A DNA stretch of 64,000 nucleotides from Prorocentrum cordatum (GCA_963575745.1 CAUYUJ010001314.1:535592-599591); one strand, 5' to 3'. Positions 51,137 through 61,484 are shown, counted from the stretch's first letter. The notes: generated from the letters alone by a model not told the origin. Made by a program: numbers and translations.

Positions 51137-51257
51137 GCATCGCTCGGACGTGTGCATTTTTCTCGGCGAGGCTCATCGAGGGGCATCCTGGATCATCTTG
51201 CGAAAAAAATGCACGCTTGACGCCGAAACCAGCACGGGGAATGGACGTCCGAGCGAT
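51137..51257. repeat. Imperfect inverted repeat
   Basis: CATCGCTCGGACGT (51137-51150) pairs with ACGTCCGAGCGATG (51244-51257), and GTGCATTTTT with AAAAATGCAC nearer the centre. Confidence 0.75.
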
Positions 51258-51582
51258 GGCAAGATACGAACTTTGTGCTCCTCGGCATGACACAATATGT
51301 GTAGGGTACGGAGATCCAGGGGCCGACAATGGGCGGGACTGTATTCGGCTGGCCTCGCAGACGCAGTTCTTCAATCTCGGAGCAGTATATTCGACACCGA
51401 GCCAACATGCGTTTTAGGAGCAGTGGCGCAATGCCTGCGGTTGACAATCTTGGGCACAGAGATGTGTGAAGTAACTTACAGGTGGGGCTGGCAGCGGGAC
51501 GGTCTCAGAGGGCTCCATGAGTGCCTAAGACGGCCCAATGGCATGCCAAGATTTCCCAAGAGAGTCCAATCGTTACTGGGTG

Positions 51583-51606
51583 TGGCTCAAGCCGCTTTGG
51601 CTCCAG
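51583..51606 (+). other. Weak tandem DinoSL-like relic
   Basis: TGGCTCAAG followed directly by CCGCTTTGGCTCCAG. The second part matches 12 of 15 of the DinoSL tail. The tandem layout resembles 71-100, but identity is low and no gene follows clearly. Confidence 0.3.
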
Positions 51607-52011
51607 ATACCTTACATCTAGCGTATTCAGTTACATACGGGTAGATACCCGTAGCCGCCTCCTCATTGCCAACACAGAATCCGTTGTCATAAAACGTCGG
51701 CAGGCCATGGTCTTCATCTGGTTGTCACTTGTGGGACTGCCGCTTGTCGGTGGGCTTTCCATTGTCAGCCTGTCCCCTCATGGGCCCATCGGACTATATT
51801 CTCCATCCTCCCCCGTACGAGCCCATCGTACAAGAAGTTGGACTCGGCGAAACATGTGCGTCCGATAGTCGTCAACAAATGCCCCCAACGGCGCATTGCA
51901 AAGAGGGTGACTGGATGATTCCTAAGCTTGAGGTGCCAGCGAAGAGCACCGCACGTTCTCCCAATAAGTCATGGACCGTGATCAGAGGGTCAACGTTTCT
52001 CGCTCCTCGGC

Positions 52012-52100
52012 TGGGATGCAGGAGGAGGAGGAGGAGTAGGATGAGGAGGAGGAGAAGGAGGAGAAGGAGGAGGAGGAGGAGGAGGAGGAGGAGGAGGAGT
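52012..52100. repeat. (GAG)n tract
   Basis: GGAGGAGGAG run with ATGAGG and AAGG interruptions. Confidence 0.92.
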
Positions 52101-52101
52101 T

Positions 52102-52215
52102 CTGCTCGATCTCGCAGCACGTGGGGGAGCCTCTGAAGAAGGCGTACGCCCTGCGCTGCGCCCTGCGCTCCGTGCACGTGCACCTCTGCGTCCGCCCCCA
52201 CATGGACAACAGTGA
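52102..52215 (+). CDS. Possible exon, unknown function
   Basis: After TCTCGCAG the frame reads HVGEPLKKAYALRCALRSVH, then VHLCVRPHM. GC-rich third positions resemble the channel and MFS exons. It lies between two MFS exons in the same strand but does not fit the transporter order, so it may belong to another gene or be fortuitous. Confidence 0.25.
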   Translation: MLDLAARGGASEEGVRPALRPALRARAPLRPPPHGQQ

Positions 52216-52504
52216 CATTCTGATGAGTGCCAAAGAGTCCACTACATTGAACATGCACCCGATGGGCCCATCACAGCTGGGGACGCCCCACGGACCGCCC
52301 AAGCCGGCTCCAGACGGCCCAAACATTAGCCAAGGAGTGCCTGAAGAGGCTCCGAGACGGACCCACGTTGGGGAACCAGGAGGAGTGTTGGGAGGCGTTG
52401 CTCCCCAGGCAGCCTCCAAGGCGCCCAAGCCCAGGACGACTCGACGACGCACGCCCTCAACAGGACCCTGGCCTCGTCCTCCTTACCTTCTTCTCCGATG
52501 TGTT
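52216..52504. other. Decayed decamer-like sequence
   Basis: CCCAAGCCGGCTCCAGACGG-type words (52280-52450). No gene recognised. Confidence 0.45.
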
Positions 52505-52526
52505 TCCGTAGTCAGTTTGGCTCAAC
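52505..52526 (+). other. DinoSL-like relic
   Basis: Reads TCCGTAGTCAGTTTGGCTCA then AC; against the 22-nt DinoSL it differs at positions 8, 11 and 22, so 19 of 22 match. A short frame opens at ATG 52587 (MAAAALWPVRLV) but no gene is recognised before the satellite border. Confidence 0.5.
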
Positions 52527-52629
52527 GCACTGCCCATTCGTTGCGAGCGACGAATTCGAGTTCGCGAGTTACAGCAAGACTCCGCATGGCTGCAGCGGCT
52601 TTGTGGCCTGTGCGTCTTGTTTGACACGG

Positions 52630-52837
52630 TGACTTGTTCCCCACATGTTTCGTGGGGTTCTGGTTTTCTTCCCTGCTGCGCCGCACCCGCGTCTCACACC
52701 TCCCCCCTCCCCTTCTCCTTCTCGCACAGCACAGCACAGCACAGCACGGCACGGCACGGCACGGCACAGCACAGCTCACCGCACAGCAGCACAGCACAGC
52801 ACAGCACAGCACAGCATAGCACACAGGGCATTCCTTC
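52630..52837 (-). repeat. Satellite border, inverted copy
   Basis: Reverse complement of 47661-47840: CCCCACATGTTTCGTGGGG, TCCCTGCTGCGCCGCACCC, then GCACA pentamers. Joins array 2 in mirror image of array 1. Confidence 0.9.
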
Positions 52838-54340
52838 GACGCCACAGGGGGTGGGGGTGCGCAGAGGGTGGTCCCTCAGCGCGGCCTCTATCCGTGACAC
52901 GCTCGCAGATCGTGGCAGGCGTGGCACTTTCTCGACACCACAGGGGGTGCGCAGAGGGTGGTCCCTCAGCGCTGCCTCTATCCGTGACACGCTCGCAGAT
53001 CGTGGCAGGAGTGGCATTTTCTCGAAGCCGCAGGGGGTGCGCAGAGGGTGGTCCCTCAGCGCGGCCTCTATCCGTGACACGCTCGCAGATCGTGGCAGGA
53101 GTGGCACTGTCTCGACACCACAGGGGGTGCGCAGAGGGTGGTCCCTCAGCGCGGCCTCTATCCGTGACACGCTCGCAGATCGTGGCAGGAGTGGCACTTT
53201 CTCGACACCACAGGGGGTGTGCAGAGGGTGGTCCCTCAGCGCGGCCTCTATCCGTGACACGCTCGCAGATCGTGGCAGGAGTGGCACTTTCTCGACACCA
53301 CAGGGGGTGCGCAGAGGGTGGTCCCTCAGCGCGGCCTCTATCCGTGACACGCTCGCAGATCGTGGCAGGAGTGGCACTTTCTCGACACCACAGGGGGTGC
53401 GCAGAGGGTGGTCCCTCAGCGCGGCCTCTATCCGTGACACGCTCGCAGATCGTGGCAGGAGTGGCATTTTCTCGACACCACAGGGGGTGCGCAGAGGGTG
53501 GTCCCTCAGCGCGGCCTCTATCCGTGACACGCTCGCAGATCGTGGCAGGAGTGGCACTTTCTCGACACCACAGGGGGTGCGCAGAGGGTGGTCCCTCAGC
53601 GCGGCCTCTATCCGTGACACGCTCGCAGATCGTGGCAGGAGTGGCACTTTCTCGACACCACAGGGGGTGCGCAGAGGGTGGTCCCTCAGCGCGGCCTCTA
53701 TCCGTGACACGCTCGCAGATCGTGGCAGGAGTGGCACTTTCTCGACGCCACAGGGGGTGCGCAGAGGGTGGTCCCTCAGCGCGGCCTCTATCCGTGACAC
53801 GCTCGCAGATCGTGGCAGGAGTGGCACTGTCTCGACACCACAGGGGGTGCGCAGAGGTCGGTGGTCCCTCAGCGCGTCCTGTATCCGTGACACGCTCGCA
53901 GATCGTGGCATGAGTGGCACTTGCTCGACACCACAGGGGGTGCGCAGAGGGTGGTCCCTCAGCGCGGCCTCTATCCGTGACACGCTCGCAGATCTTGGCA
54001 GGAGTGGCACTTTCTAGACACCACAGGGGGTGCGCAGAGGGTGGTCCCTCAGCGCGGCCTCTATCCGTGACACGCTCGCAGATCGTGGCAGGAGTGGCAC
54101 TTTCTCGACACCACAGGAGGTGCGCAGAGGGTGGTCCCTCAGCGCGGCCGCTATGCACGACGGTCGTCCAGGGCATAGCAGGCGTGGCACTTTCTCGACA
54201 CCATAGAGGCTGCGCAGGGGGTGGTCCTTCACCGCGGCTGCTATGCACGACGGTCGTCCAGGGCATAGCAGGCGCGGCATTTTCTCGACCCCATAGAGGC
54301 TGCGCAGGGGGTAGTCCCTCACCGCGGCCGCTGGCTGGCT
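52838..54340 (-). repeat. 90-bp satellite, array 2 (homogeneous)
   Basis: About 14 nearly identical 90-bp units (for example starting 53040, 53130, 53220) with GGGTGGTCCCTCAGCGCGGC, CGTGACACGCTCGCAGATCG and TGGCACTTTCTCGACACCAC, then about three diverged units (54130-54335) of array 1 type. The unit length is a multiple of three and free of stops in several frames, so 30-residue repeat proteins appear in silico; no start or context supports them. Confidence 0.97.
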
Positions 54341-54540
54341 CGAATCTGTCCTCGACGGAGGATAGAAGGCTAGGAAGAGGGAGGAGGTTCAAGCAATATG
54401 GCGTTGGATGACACATAGGGGAACATTTGCGACGAGGGCTGAGAACGCAGAATTGCACATATATGATAAACTTAAGCAAACACTCAATGTTTAAGTTAAG
54501 TATGTGGGGTTCCTCGGTAGCGTAATTGTTGGCTAATGCC
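54341..54540. other. No recognisable gene
   Basis: AT-richer spacer after the satellite. Confidence 0.4.
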
Positions 54541-54789
54541 ATCCCCGACACCTCCCCATTGGCACCAGCCTCAGCGCATCCTCGGCCTCCGAGGAGGCAT
54601 CCTGCGCCTTGGTGCCCTCCTGCTGCGTCGTGGCCCACAGCTTCTGAGCTTCACGCAGCTCGTCGCTCTTGGCCTCAGGCGGCGTGCCATCGGCCTGCGC
54701 AATGAGTCTGGCCTTGGCCGCCTCTCTGGTGCTGCTGCCCCTCTGCTCCGGCAGGGCGACCGTGGCCAGAAGGTTGGGCGTCGCGTAAG
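54541..54789 (-). CDS. Possible exon on minus strand, unknown function
   Basis: Read on the minus strand, an open frame without stops gives ATPNLLATVALPEQRGSSTR, then EAAKARLIAQADGTPPEAKS and DELREAQKLWATTQQEGTKA, helical and charged. It lacks a start codon. The plus strand has GTAAGT at the upstream end, which could be coincidental. Family not recognised. Confidence 0.3.
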
Positions 54790-55496
54790 TGGGGGGGGCA
54801 ATAACGGGGGGGGGGGGGGGGATAGGTTAACGACCGAGGAGTCGAACCTACACGGTAACCCGTAGGTAGAGGTGAGTGAGGAAGAGGGTGGCTAATCTTT
54901 TTCCAGGGCGTTGCGCGGAGGGCAGCGCGGTCTGTACACCAATACCCGAGCCGATACGCTAGCGGTATGTAGTGATATAATGGTGATCTGAGCGGACTTC
55001 ACACACAGGGGGCGGGAGGGGGGCAGCGGGGGCTGCGGAAAAGGGGCCCTTCAGGGCCCCTGAAGGGGCCCTTTGGGGCCCACAAGGGGCCCTGCAGGGC
55101 CCGAGGAGTGTACCTCTCTTCCCCCCCTCGTGTATCGCCCCCCATCAAGCGGCGCCCAGGAGTGCCCGAGTCGGTCTCCGTGGCTTTCTCGTCGGGCTGC
55201 CTGGGTGGCTCCGGGCCAGCGGCTGCCGAGTCCCCCTTTCGCGCCCCTCTTCTTATGTTCTTCACCTACCTCCACCTCCTGCTCCTTCTCTTCCTCCTCC
55301 TCCTCCTCCTCCTCCTCCTCCTCCTCCTCCTCTTCTCAAGCGATGCCACCTTGACCTATCCAGATGTGCGTTTTGACCAGCATGTTAAGGTGTACCCAGC
55401 CGTAGCGACGAGAAGGCGCCCCCCGGAGGCCCGAACAGGGCCCCACACGCTCCAATCCTCGAACCTCGATGCTCGAATCCCCCTATCGCCCCCGAG
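54790..55496. other. Likely intronic; GGCCC palindromes and (CCT)n
   Basis: A G run at 54809-54823, a block of GGGCCC words (55043-55105, with GGGGCCCTTCAGGGCCCC) and a (CCT)n run at 55290-55334. No gene recognised. Confidence 0.6.
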
Positions 55497-55547
55497 TGGA
55501 TGATGTACCTGGCCAAGCTGCTCATGGGCGCCACGCAGTCGCTGCAG
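55497..55547 (+). CDS. Putative MFS transporter exon (TM3)
   Basis: 51-nt exon candidate between CCCGAG (AG at 55495-55496) and GTCAGG (donor at 55548). It encodes WMMYLAKLLMGATQSLQ, the usual form of transmembrane 3 in spinster-like MFS proteins (aromatic start, lipophilic, GxxxxLQ-like end). Phase 0 at both ends lets it join 57964-58044 directly: ...SLQ + GVWG.... The short length alone is weak evidence; the join is the support. Confidence 0.5.
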
Positions 55548-55734
55548 GTCAGGCAGGGCCAAGCTCGGTCGCCACTGGGGTCGCCAGCTTCTCCTTAGGA
55601 TCGAGGTCCGAGGATCAAGGGTCGAGGAGATGTTTGCCAGTTTTGAGCGTTTGGGAGGTTCTGGGGGGCTTTGAAGCTCCTGAGGGGTTGTCCTCCTCGA
55701 ACAGGTGGCGACCCCCCTAGCAGGGCCCATTTCG
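55548..55734. other. No recognisable gene
   Basis: Likely intronic spacer. Confidence 0.4.
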
Positions 55735-55955
55735 ATTTGATCGATCCGATTCGTTATCGATGTTGTCAGGCTCGATCCGATCCGATTACGATGCTCCGAC
55801 GATCCGATGCGACCAAGGCTTGCATGGCTTGCTGTGCACTCAGCGCAGCCGATCCGACTCGAATTCGGCCCCGTGCCCGTGCGGCCCGATCCGACGCACG
55901 TTCCGGTCCGACCCGACTACCCGATTCGATGCTGACCGATCCTGCCCCAAATGGC
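55735..55955. repeat. Pentamer repeat (CCGAT)
   Basis: GATCCGATCCGAT-type words with irregular spacing; same family as 36410-36625. Confidence 0.8.
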
Positions 55956-56345
55956 TCGTCCTCCTGGAGCAGGTGGCGATGCCCCTGCGGTGCCAGGCAT
56001 CCGACGGCCCTTTTGCTGCTGTTTCTCGTTCGCGGCCCCAGCGGATCCGACCACTTCCCCAGGTGCAGCTTCTCGTCCCATACACACTGGGAACCATGCC
56101 AAGAAACACCTTGCTTGCCTCCATGGTGCCCTGAGTTTCTTGGGTTTCGATGGCTTTGCCATGGAAGCCGTGACGTTCCCACACCAGGAATCAGTGGACG
56201 TCCTGGGGTCTCAGGCTTGGGTTTCTTGTGGAAGGCTTCTTGTGGTGGAGCTCCCACTGTACAGTCCCAGACATCCGACGATCTCTTCGCTGCTGTTTCC
56301 CGTTCGCGGCCCCAAGGGACCGTGTGTGTAGCAATCCGCGAGGTT
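55956..56345. repeat. Dispersed repeat block
   Basis: Two sub-elements. One (55985-56085 and 56262-56325) has GCTGCTGTTTCTCGTTCGCG and GTGCAGCTTCTCGTCC and recurs at 57285-57365. The other (56092-56225: CATGCCAAGAAACACC, TTGGGTTTCGATGG, CTGGGGTCTCAGG) recurs at 61485-61610. Confidence 0.82.
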
Positions 56346-56600
56346 GTGTGCAGCCAGTCCGCGAGGGGTGTGCTCAATATTCGCATTTTTCCGCTGCACG
56401 TGTTCTTCTTTTGTGCAAGAATCACGCCGTTCCCGCAAGCGGGTCGAGACGTCCTAGGGCGCTCGATCGGAATGTTGTTGAATATTCATATCTAAAGAAT
56501 AAGTATTGCTAATCTCCGGAAGCGGTTCCGTGCGCTCTCGCCTCGACGCCGGCTACATGTTCTCTGAAAACGAGGCTCCCGTTCGAGCGTTGGCTTGAGC
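56346..56600. other. No recognisable gene
   Basis: Moderate-GC spacer; ends with the first partial unit of the next repeat. Confidence 0.4.
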
Positions 56601-57155
56601 CTAAATGTGGGCCCTTGGAGGCCCTACGACAACCCGGCTCCGGCTCGATACTTCCTCACAGTTTACCTTGAGACACCCTGACCAGACAGGTCCACGAACT
56701 CAGAAACGGCGCTCACGCTCGAGACGACTTCCTCGCAATTCGATCAAGTTGGCGGGGGCCCAGCCACGACGACAAGGGTTCCTGCTCGATGCTTCCTCAC
56801 AATTTACCCCGAGACACCCTGGCCAGAGAGGCCCCCGAACTCAGGAACGGCGCTCTCGCTCGAGACTTCCTCTCAAGTGAATCAAGTTGGCGGAGGCCCA
56901 GCCACGGTGACAAGGGCTCCTGCTCGATACTTCCTCACGATTTACTTCGAGAGCCCCTGGCCAAGAAGTCCCCCGAACTCATGAACGGCGCTCTCGCTCG
57001 AGACTTTTTCGCAATTCAGGCAAGTTGGTAGAGGCCCGGACACGGCCACAAGGGTTCCCTTTCGATATTTCTCCAAAGGTGTTCCGAGAGCCCCTGACCA
57101 GAGAGGTCCCCGAACTCAGGAACGGCGCTCTCGGTCGAAATTTCCTCGCACTTCA
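56600..57155. repeat. ~131-bp tandem repeat, four copies
   Basis: Units near 56620, 56756, 56887 and 57019 share CACAATTTACCCCGAGACAC-like, GAACTCAGGAACGGCGCTCT and TCAAGTTGGCGGAGGCCC words. Confidence 0.9.
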
Positions 57156-57499
57156 GTCAGTGGCCGACAAGGAAGAGATTCCCCCAGAAAGGGGGTGCAA
57201 TCGAAGACGAAGTGGGCGGGCATCGAGGGTTGGGGTATACGGAATGCAAGACACGCGTGCCAGTAAGAGCGAACAGTCTCAAACGTATTGTTGTTGCTGT
57301 TGCTGTTGGCCCCAGGGGACCCGACCACCTACCTCCCCACGTGCAGCTTCTCGTCCTACGAGCGTTGGTGGCCCAGGCGTACCCCACGGCGGACACCAGG
57401 GGCCCCGAAAGGAATAGAGAAGCACGCCGCGACCGAAAGAGCGCGTCGTCGGCGATCCGAGCCCTGGCAGCCTCCGACCCACGCTGTGGCAGGACTTCT
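57156..57499. repeat. Dispersed sub-element and unrecognised sequence
   Basis: 57285-57365 is a third copy of the CACGTGCAGCTTCTCGTCC sub-element. The rest shows no motif. Confidence 0.55.
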
Positions 57500-57745
57500 T
57501 GTGGAGGGGGAGGAGGGAGGGAGGAGGAGGAGGAAGAGGAGGTGGAGGAGGAGGAGGCGGAGGAGGAGGAGGAGGCGGAGGAGGAGAAAGAGGAGGAGGA
57601 GGAGGAGGAGGAGGAGGAGCAGCAGGAGGAGGAGGAGGAGGAGGAGGAGGAGGAGGAGGAGGAGGAGGAGGAGGAGAGGAGGAGGAGGGAGCAGGAGGAG
57701 GAGGAGAGGAGGAGGAGGCGGAGGAGAAGGAGGAGGTCTTCGGGC
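57500..57745. repeat. (GAG)n tract
   Basis: GAG triplets with short GCGGAG and AAAGAG interruptions. Confidence 0.95.
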
Positions 57746-57963
57746 CCAAGCTCAGGCTTCTTGCTGCCGCTCAGGACCATCCAGGCACCCCAGGAACGCC
57801 ATCGGCGAGGCACCTCTGCTGGAAAGCATCCAGCGGATGGAAATCCTCGGGGGTTCGACGGAAATTCCTGAAGACCTCGAACCTCGAACATCGAGCTTGC
57901 GTATTTGGTTGCTCTGGCCATGTGTCTCGGATGGTCATCCCCCCTGTTGCGTTGTTCTGGCAG
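57746..57963. other. Likely intronic
   Basis: Ends GTTGTTCTGGCAG, a good polypyrimidine-poor but canonical AG acceptor. Confidence 0.4.
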
Positions 57964-58044
57964 GGCGTCTGGGGCACGGTGTGGACGGTGACCATGGCGC
58001 CGCCAGACCGCAAGACCCTGTGGCTCGGCCTGGGCGGCGTGTCG
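57964..58044 (+). CDS. Putative MFS transporter exon (TM4 region)
   Basis: 81-nt, 27-codon exon candidate between GGCAG (AG at 57962-57963) and GTGCGG (58045). It encodes GVWGTVWTVTMAPPDRKTLW then LGLGGVS. The APPDRKTLWLGL stretch matches the conserved 'PPExRxxxLGL' loop after transmembrane 3-4 of spinster-like MFS proteins. Phase 0 at both ends fits the preceding exon. Later exons were not found before the window ends, so the gene is either longer than the window or a remnant. Confidence 0.55.
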
Positions 58045-58559
58045 GTGCGGCTTCTTCTTACTCTTACTGCTCCTCCCTCCTCCCTCCTCCCTCCTCCTCC
58101 TTCTCCTCCTCCTTCGAAGTGTGGGGTTTTCCTGTGTTGTCCTGTTATGTTGGCGCCTTTCCAGGCTCGGGGCGATTTCCAACAGCTGCGCCTCGCCGAG
58201 AGCGTTCCGGCGGTGCCGAGATCGCCCCGAGGAGCCGCAGGAAGCCCGAGCTGTGACACGCCAGTCAGCGGGAGGGCGGACTCAGGCGTCGCAGAAGCAC
58301 GACGGCCAGCGCGTGTTCGGCCTCGTGAGGCCACTTCCCTGGCCCCAGGCCAATCAAACAGTGACAGAGGATGACACACTGGCCACAGGGAAGTGGTCGA
58401 GATCCCCGAAGGCCGCAGCCACGAAACGATTCTGTAGGCTTGCGCCACATCCGCCGACCCCTATATAAACGATTGCGCCTCCAGGACTGCATTTCACAAG
58501 GCTTGTCCGAGTCATGACACGGCGCTCGGCATCGTTCCTGTTGCCTCGTTGCTGTTATC
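58045..58559. other. Likely intronic; (CTC)n run
   Basis: CTCCTCCCTCC tract at 58069-58116, otherwise unrecognised GC-rich sequence. Confidence 0.45.
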
Positions 58560-59145
58560 GTACCTCTTGGTGCTCTTTTGTGGCCTTTTGGTGGCATCTT
58601 GGCCTGTCTGCAGGCCATATCCGGCCGCCTCGAGGCATCTTGGGCCAAGTGTTGGGCCTCTTGGGGGCTTCCTGGGGGCTTCTTGGAGGCCTTTGAGGTT
58701 CTCTTGGGGGTCCCTCAGGGCCTCTTGGATTGTTCTTGGGGCAAGCTGGGGGCGTCTTGGGGCCGAAGGCTCGAAAAGGTGCCCTCTGGACTCCGTCTTG
58801 GAGCCGTCTGGGGGCCCTCTTGGGCTGTCTTGGGGGCTTCGTGGGCTGTTGGACCCTCTTCGACCCTTCTTGGGGGCCCATTTGGCCGTCTGGGGGCGAT
58901 ATTGAAGGTTTCTTTGCCCGTCTGGAACGTTGTGAAAACCGAATAGGCGAGCATGCGAAACATGCTTGTTTTTCGAAGGGAATGGGACGATGTTGTTTCT
59001 TGGGACCCTCTTGGGACGCATCTTGGGGGCCTTCTGGGGCGTCTTGGCAGCTTCGGAGGCCGCCTTGAGGCCATCGTGGGCGTCGTGGTCCCCTGGGACC
59101 GTCTCGGGAGCGTTTTGGTGCCTTCCTGGCCAGTTTTGGAGCCCT
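58560..59145. repeat. 'GGCCCAAGA' decamer array, reverse orientation
   Basis: CTTGGGGGCTTCTTGG-type words. The core (58905-59000) read in reverse has ATCGTCCCATTCCCTTCG, GCATGCTCGCCTATTCGG and ACGTTCCAGACGG, closely like the 10430-10500 core. Confidence 0.9.
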
Positions 59146-59309
59146 CCGCTCCCCCGTGGCGCGTTCGGTCCGGGGTCGCGCTCGGCCTGGGGGGGGCGGG
59201 GGTCGAATTGCCGGTTTGGGCTCCCTGGGACGGGGATTACGGGGGGGGATTATTTCACACGCCTAGAGACCCACGAGGGGTCGGCGGATTTCAACGTCGG
59301 GGGAGACAG
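59146..59309. other. No recognisable gene
   Basis: GC-rich spacer with G runs. Confidence 0.4.
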
Positions 59310-59462
59310 TCCTCCTCCTCCCCCTCCTCCTCCTCCTCCTCCTCCTCCTCCTCCATCCTCATCCTTCTCCTCCTCCTTCCTCCTCCCTGCTCCCTTCTCC
59401 TCCTCCTCCTCCTCCTCCTCCTCTCCTCCTCCTCCTCTCCTCCTCCGTCCCTTCTCCTTATC
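59310..59462. repeat. (CCT)n tract
   Basis: CCTCCTCCTCC with TTCTCC interruptions. Confidence 0.93.
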
Positions 59463-59499
59463 CGGTCGCACCCCCAGACGTGTCGGTAAGAGGGCCGGG

Positions 59500-59970
59500 C
59501 GTTTCACCTTCATGATTTGGAAACTTGAAGTGCGCAACAGCTTCACGGAAGGAGGGGAGGCTGTTTTCAGAATAGAGCTCTAGTTGTCGTGCGTTGCACA
59601 GTCGCTTTTAAAAGCTTCACGCGTTTGCTCGGATGGAGGGATGGTGGTTTTCAAATTGGGGCCTTCGCCTCTGCGCCGCACATCTTCGTGTTGAAAGTTT
59701 GCAGCGGCTTCAAGGATGGAGGGGGTGGTTTTGTTATGGAGTTCTCGCCTTAACGCCGTGAGCACAGGTTTCAGGAATCTGCGACATGTGCATGATCTTC
59801 TCTCCCTCTCTCTTCCCCCTTTTTTGTTCTTCTCTCTCTCTATATATATATATATGTATATATTGGAGGCCGTAAACCAAAGACCCGAAGCTTCAACCCA
59901 CGCAGCAGCTGCACGGATGGAGGGCGTTCGTTCTTCAGAGTGGGACTCTCGCGTCAGGTGTTCTCGAAGC
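59500..59970. repeat. ~95-bp degenerate tandem repeat
   Basis: About four units with GCTTCA, GGATGGAGGG, GTGGTTTTC and GTTCTCGCCT. Interrupted at 59800-59870 by CT and TA tracts. Confidence 0.7.
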
Positions 59971-60184
59971 GCCCGGATGGGTGGGGCGCCCTATATGAAA
60001 GCGACCATCTCGCTGGACACCCCGTTGCATTGTATGAGTGCACCTCGTCGCGTTCCAGATTACGCCATAGAGAGATGTTCACTTTGCTCCTTTCTAATCC
60101 TGCGACAGTTTTTTTTTGGGGGGGGGCAAGATCCTTCCATTTCTACCTATTGTTTCCTGGGCCTCTTCCTGGCCAGTAGGGGGC
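59971..60184. other. No recognisable gene
   Basis: Includes a T9-G9 junction (60108-60127) like that at 25706. Confidence 0.4.
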
Positions 60185-60372
60185 CAGGAACGGTTAGAAA
60201 CGAGCACCACTCGAAACGAGCACGATTATAATTTAGCGATGGAGACCATTGGAAACAAGGACGATTAACACGACTTAGTCGATTCACAGTGGAAACGAAG
60301 GGAAGCAATCGAAAGTAACACGATCAGAACAAGGAACAATTGGAAACGAACGCAGTTAGAAATGAGCACGAT
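60185..60372. repeat. Degenerate repeat 'GAAACGAGCACGATTA'
   Basis: About eight units of GGAAACGA or GAAATGAGCACGAT type; purine-rich and AT-richer than its surroundings. Confidence 0.75.
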
Positions 60373-60499
60373 GCGCCTGCAGCAGGGCTGTCGCCTGCAT
60401 GGCAGGGCCACGGAGTGCCAATCTTTCCAGCGGGGGGGGCGCTCCTTGCAGCGAGAAGGAGGGCTTTTGTGAAGTCTGATGGAGGAGGGACCTACGAGG

Positions 60500-60955
60500 A
60501 GGGGACTTGGTCCTCCTCCTCCTACTCCTCTTCCCTCTTCCCCTCTCCTCCTCTCCTCCTCCTCCTACTCCTCTTCCCTCTTCTCCCCTCCTCCTCGTCC
60601 TCCTCCTCCTCCTCCTCCTCCTTCTCCCCTCCTCCTCCTCCCTCCTCCCTCCTCCTCCTCGTCCTCCTCCTCTCCTCCTCCTCCTTCTCCCCCCTCCTCC
60701 TCCTCCTCCTCGCCTCCTCCTCCTCGTCCTCCTCCGCCTCCTCCTCCTCCTCCTCCTCCTCCTCCTCCTCCTCCTCCTCCTCCTCCTCCTCCTCCCCTCC
60801 TCCTCCTCCTCCTCCTCCTCCTCCTCCTCCTCCTCCTCCTCCTCCTCCTCCTCCTCCTCCTCCTCTCCTCCTCCTCCTCATCATCATCATCCTCCTCCGC
60901 CTCCTCTCCTCCTCCTCCGCCTCCTCTTCTCCTCCTCTTCTTCCCTCCGCTCGAA
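60500..60955. repeat. ~450-bp (CCT)n tract
   Basis: Nearly pure CTC/CCT, with CAT and CGC interruptions near the end. Long Ser/Pro/Leu frames are artefacts. Confidence 0.97.
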
Positions 60956-61484
60956 AATCGCCACCCGGATCTCTCCAGGGGTGCGTGTTGACGAGAATTT
61001 CGAGGCGGGCCCAGCCTCTCTTTGGCAGCCCCTGGGCGCCAGGAGGTCGGGCCGTCGTCGAGGCTCCAGGAGTGCGAGGATCGAGATGCTCGAGAGTTTC
61101 GAGAGGCTCGAGAGCTCGAGAGATTCGAGGATTTGGGCTCCCACGATATTCCAAGAGCGAGGGCCGAGGTTTTGTTCCACGTTCTCGCGTTTTCGCTGCG
61201 GGGGGGGGAGCCTGCTGGAGACCTCCGGAGCCCTCGTCGAGGGTCGGGGCGTTGTGCAAGGGGATCGAGGGTGCAGGATGCTCTGTGGATCGAGGGACGG
61301 GGCCACATTCGTGCGGGGGCGAAGGCTCTGAAAGTCTTGTTTTTTTTGCTGCCTCTGCGGGGGGCCTCCGGAGGTCCTGCGGAGAGGTCCCGGAGGCCTT
61401 CGTGGTGGGGCCGCATGGTGGCTCCGGAAGTCCCGTGAGCGCCAACAGCGCCCCAAGACGCGCCTCAAAGTACAGTGGAGGCCC
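60956..61484. other. No recognisable gene
   Basis: GC-rich with repeated GAGGCTCGAGAG-like words (61075-61130). Frames have no motif. Confidence 0.4.

Noticed and set aside
52617-54638. 422- to 620-residue repeat proteins with 30-residue units on both strands
   Set aside because: The satellite unit is 90 bp, so every stop-free frame stays open. At least three frames on two strands are equally open, which argues against coding.
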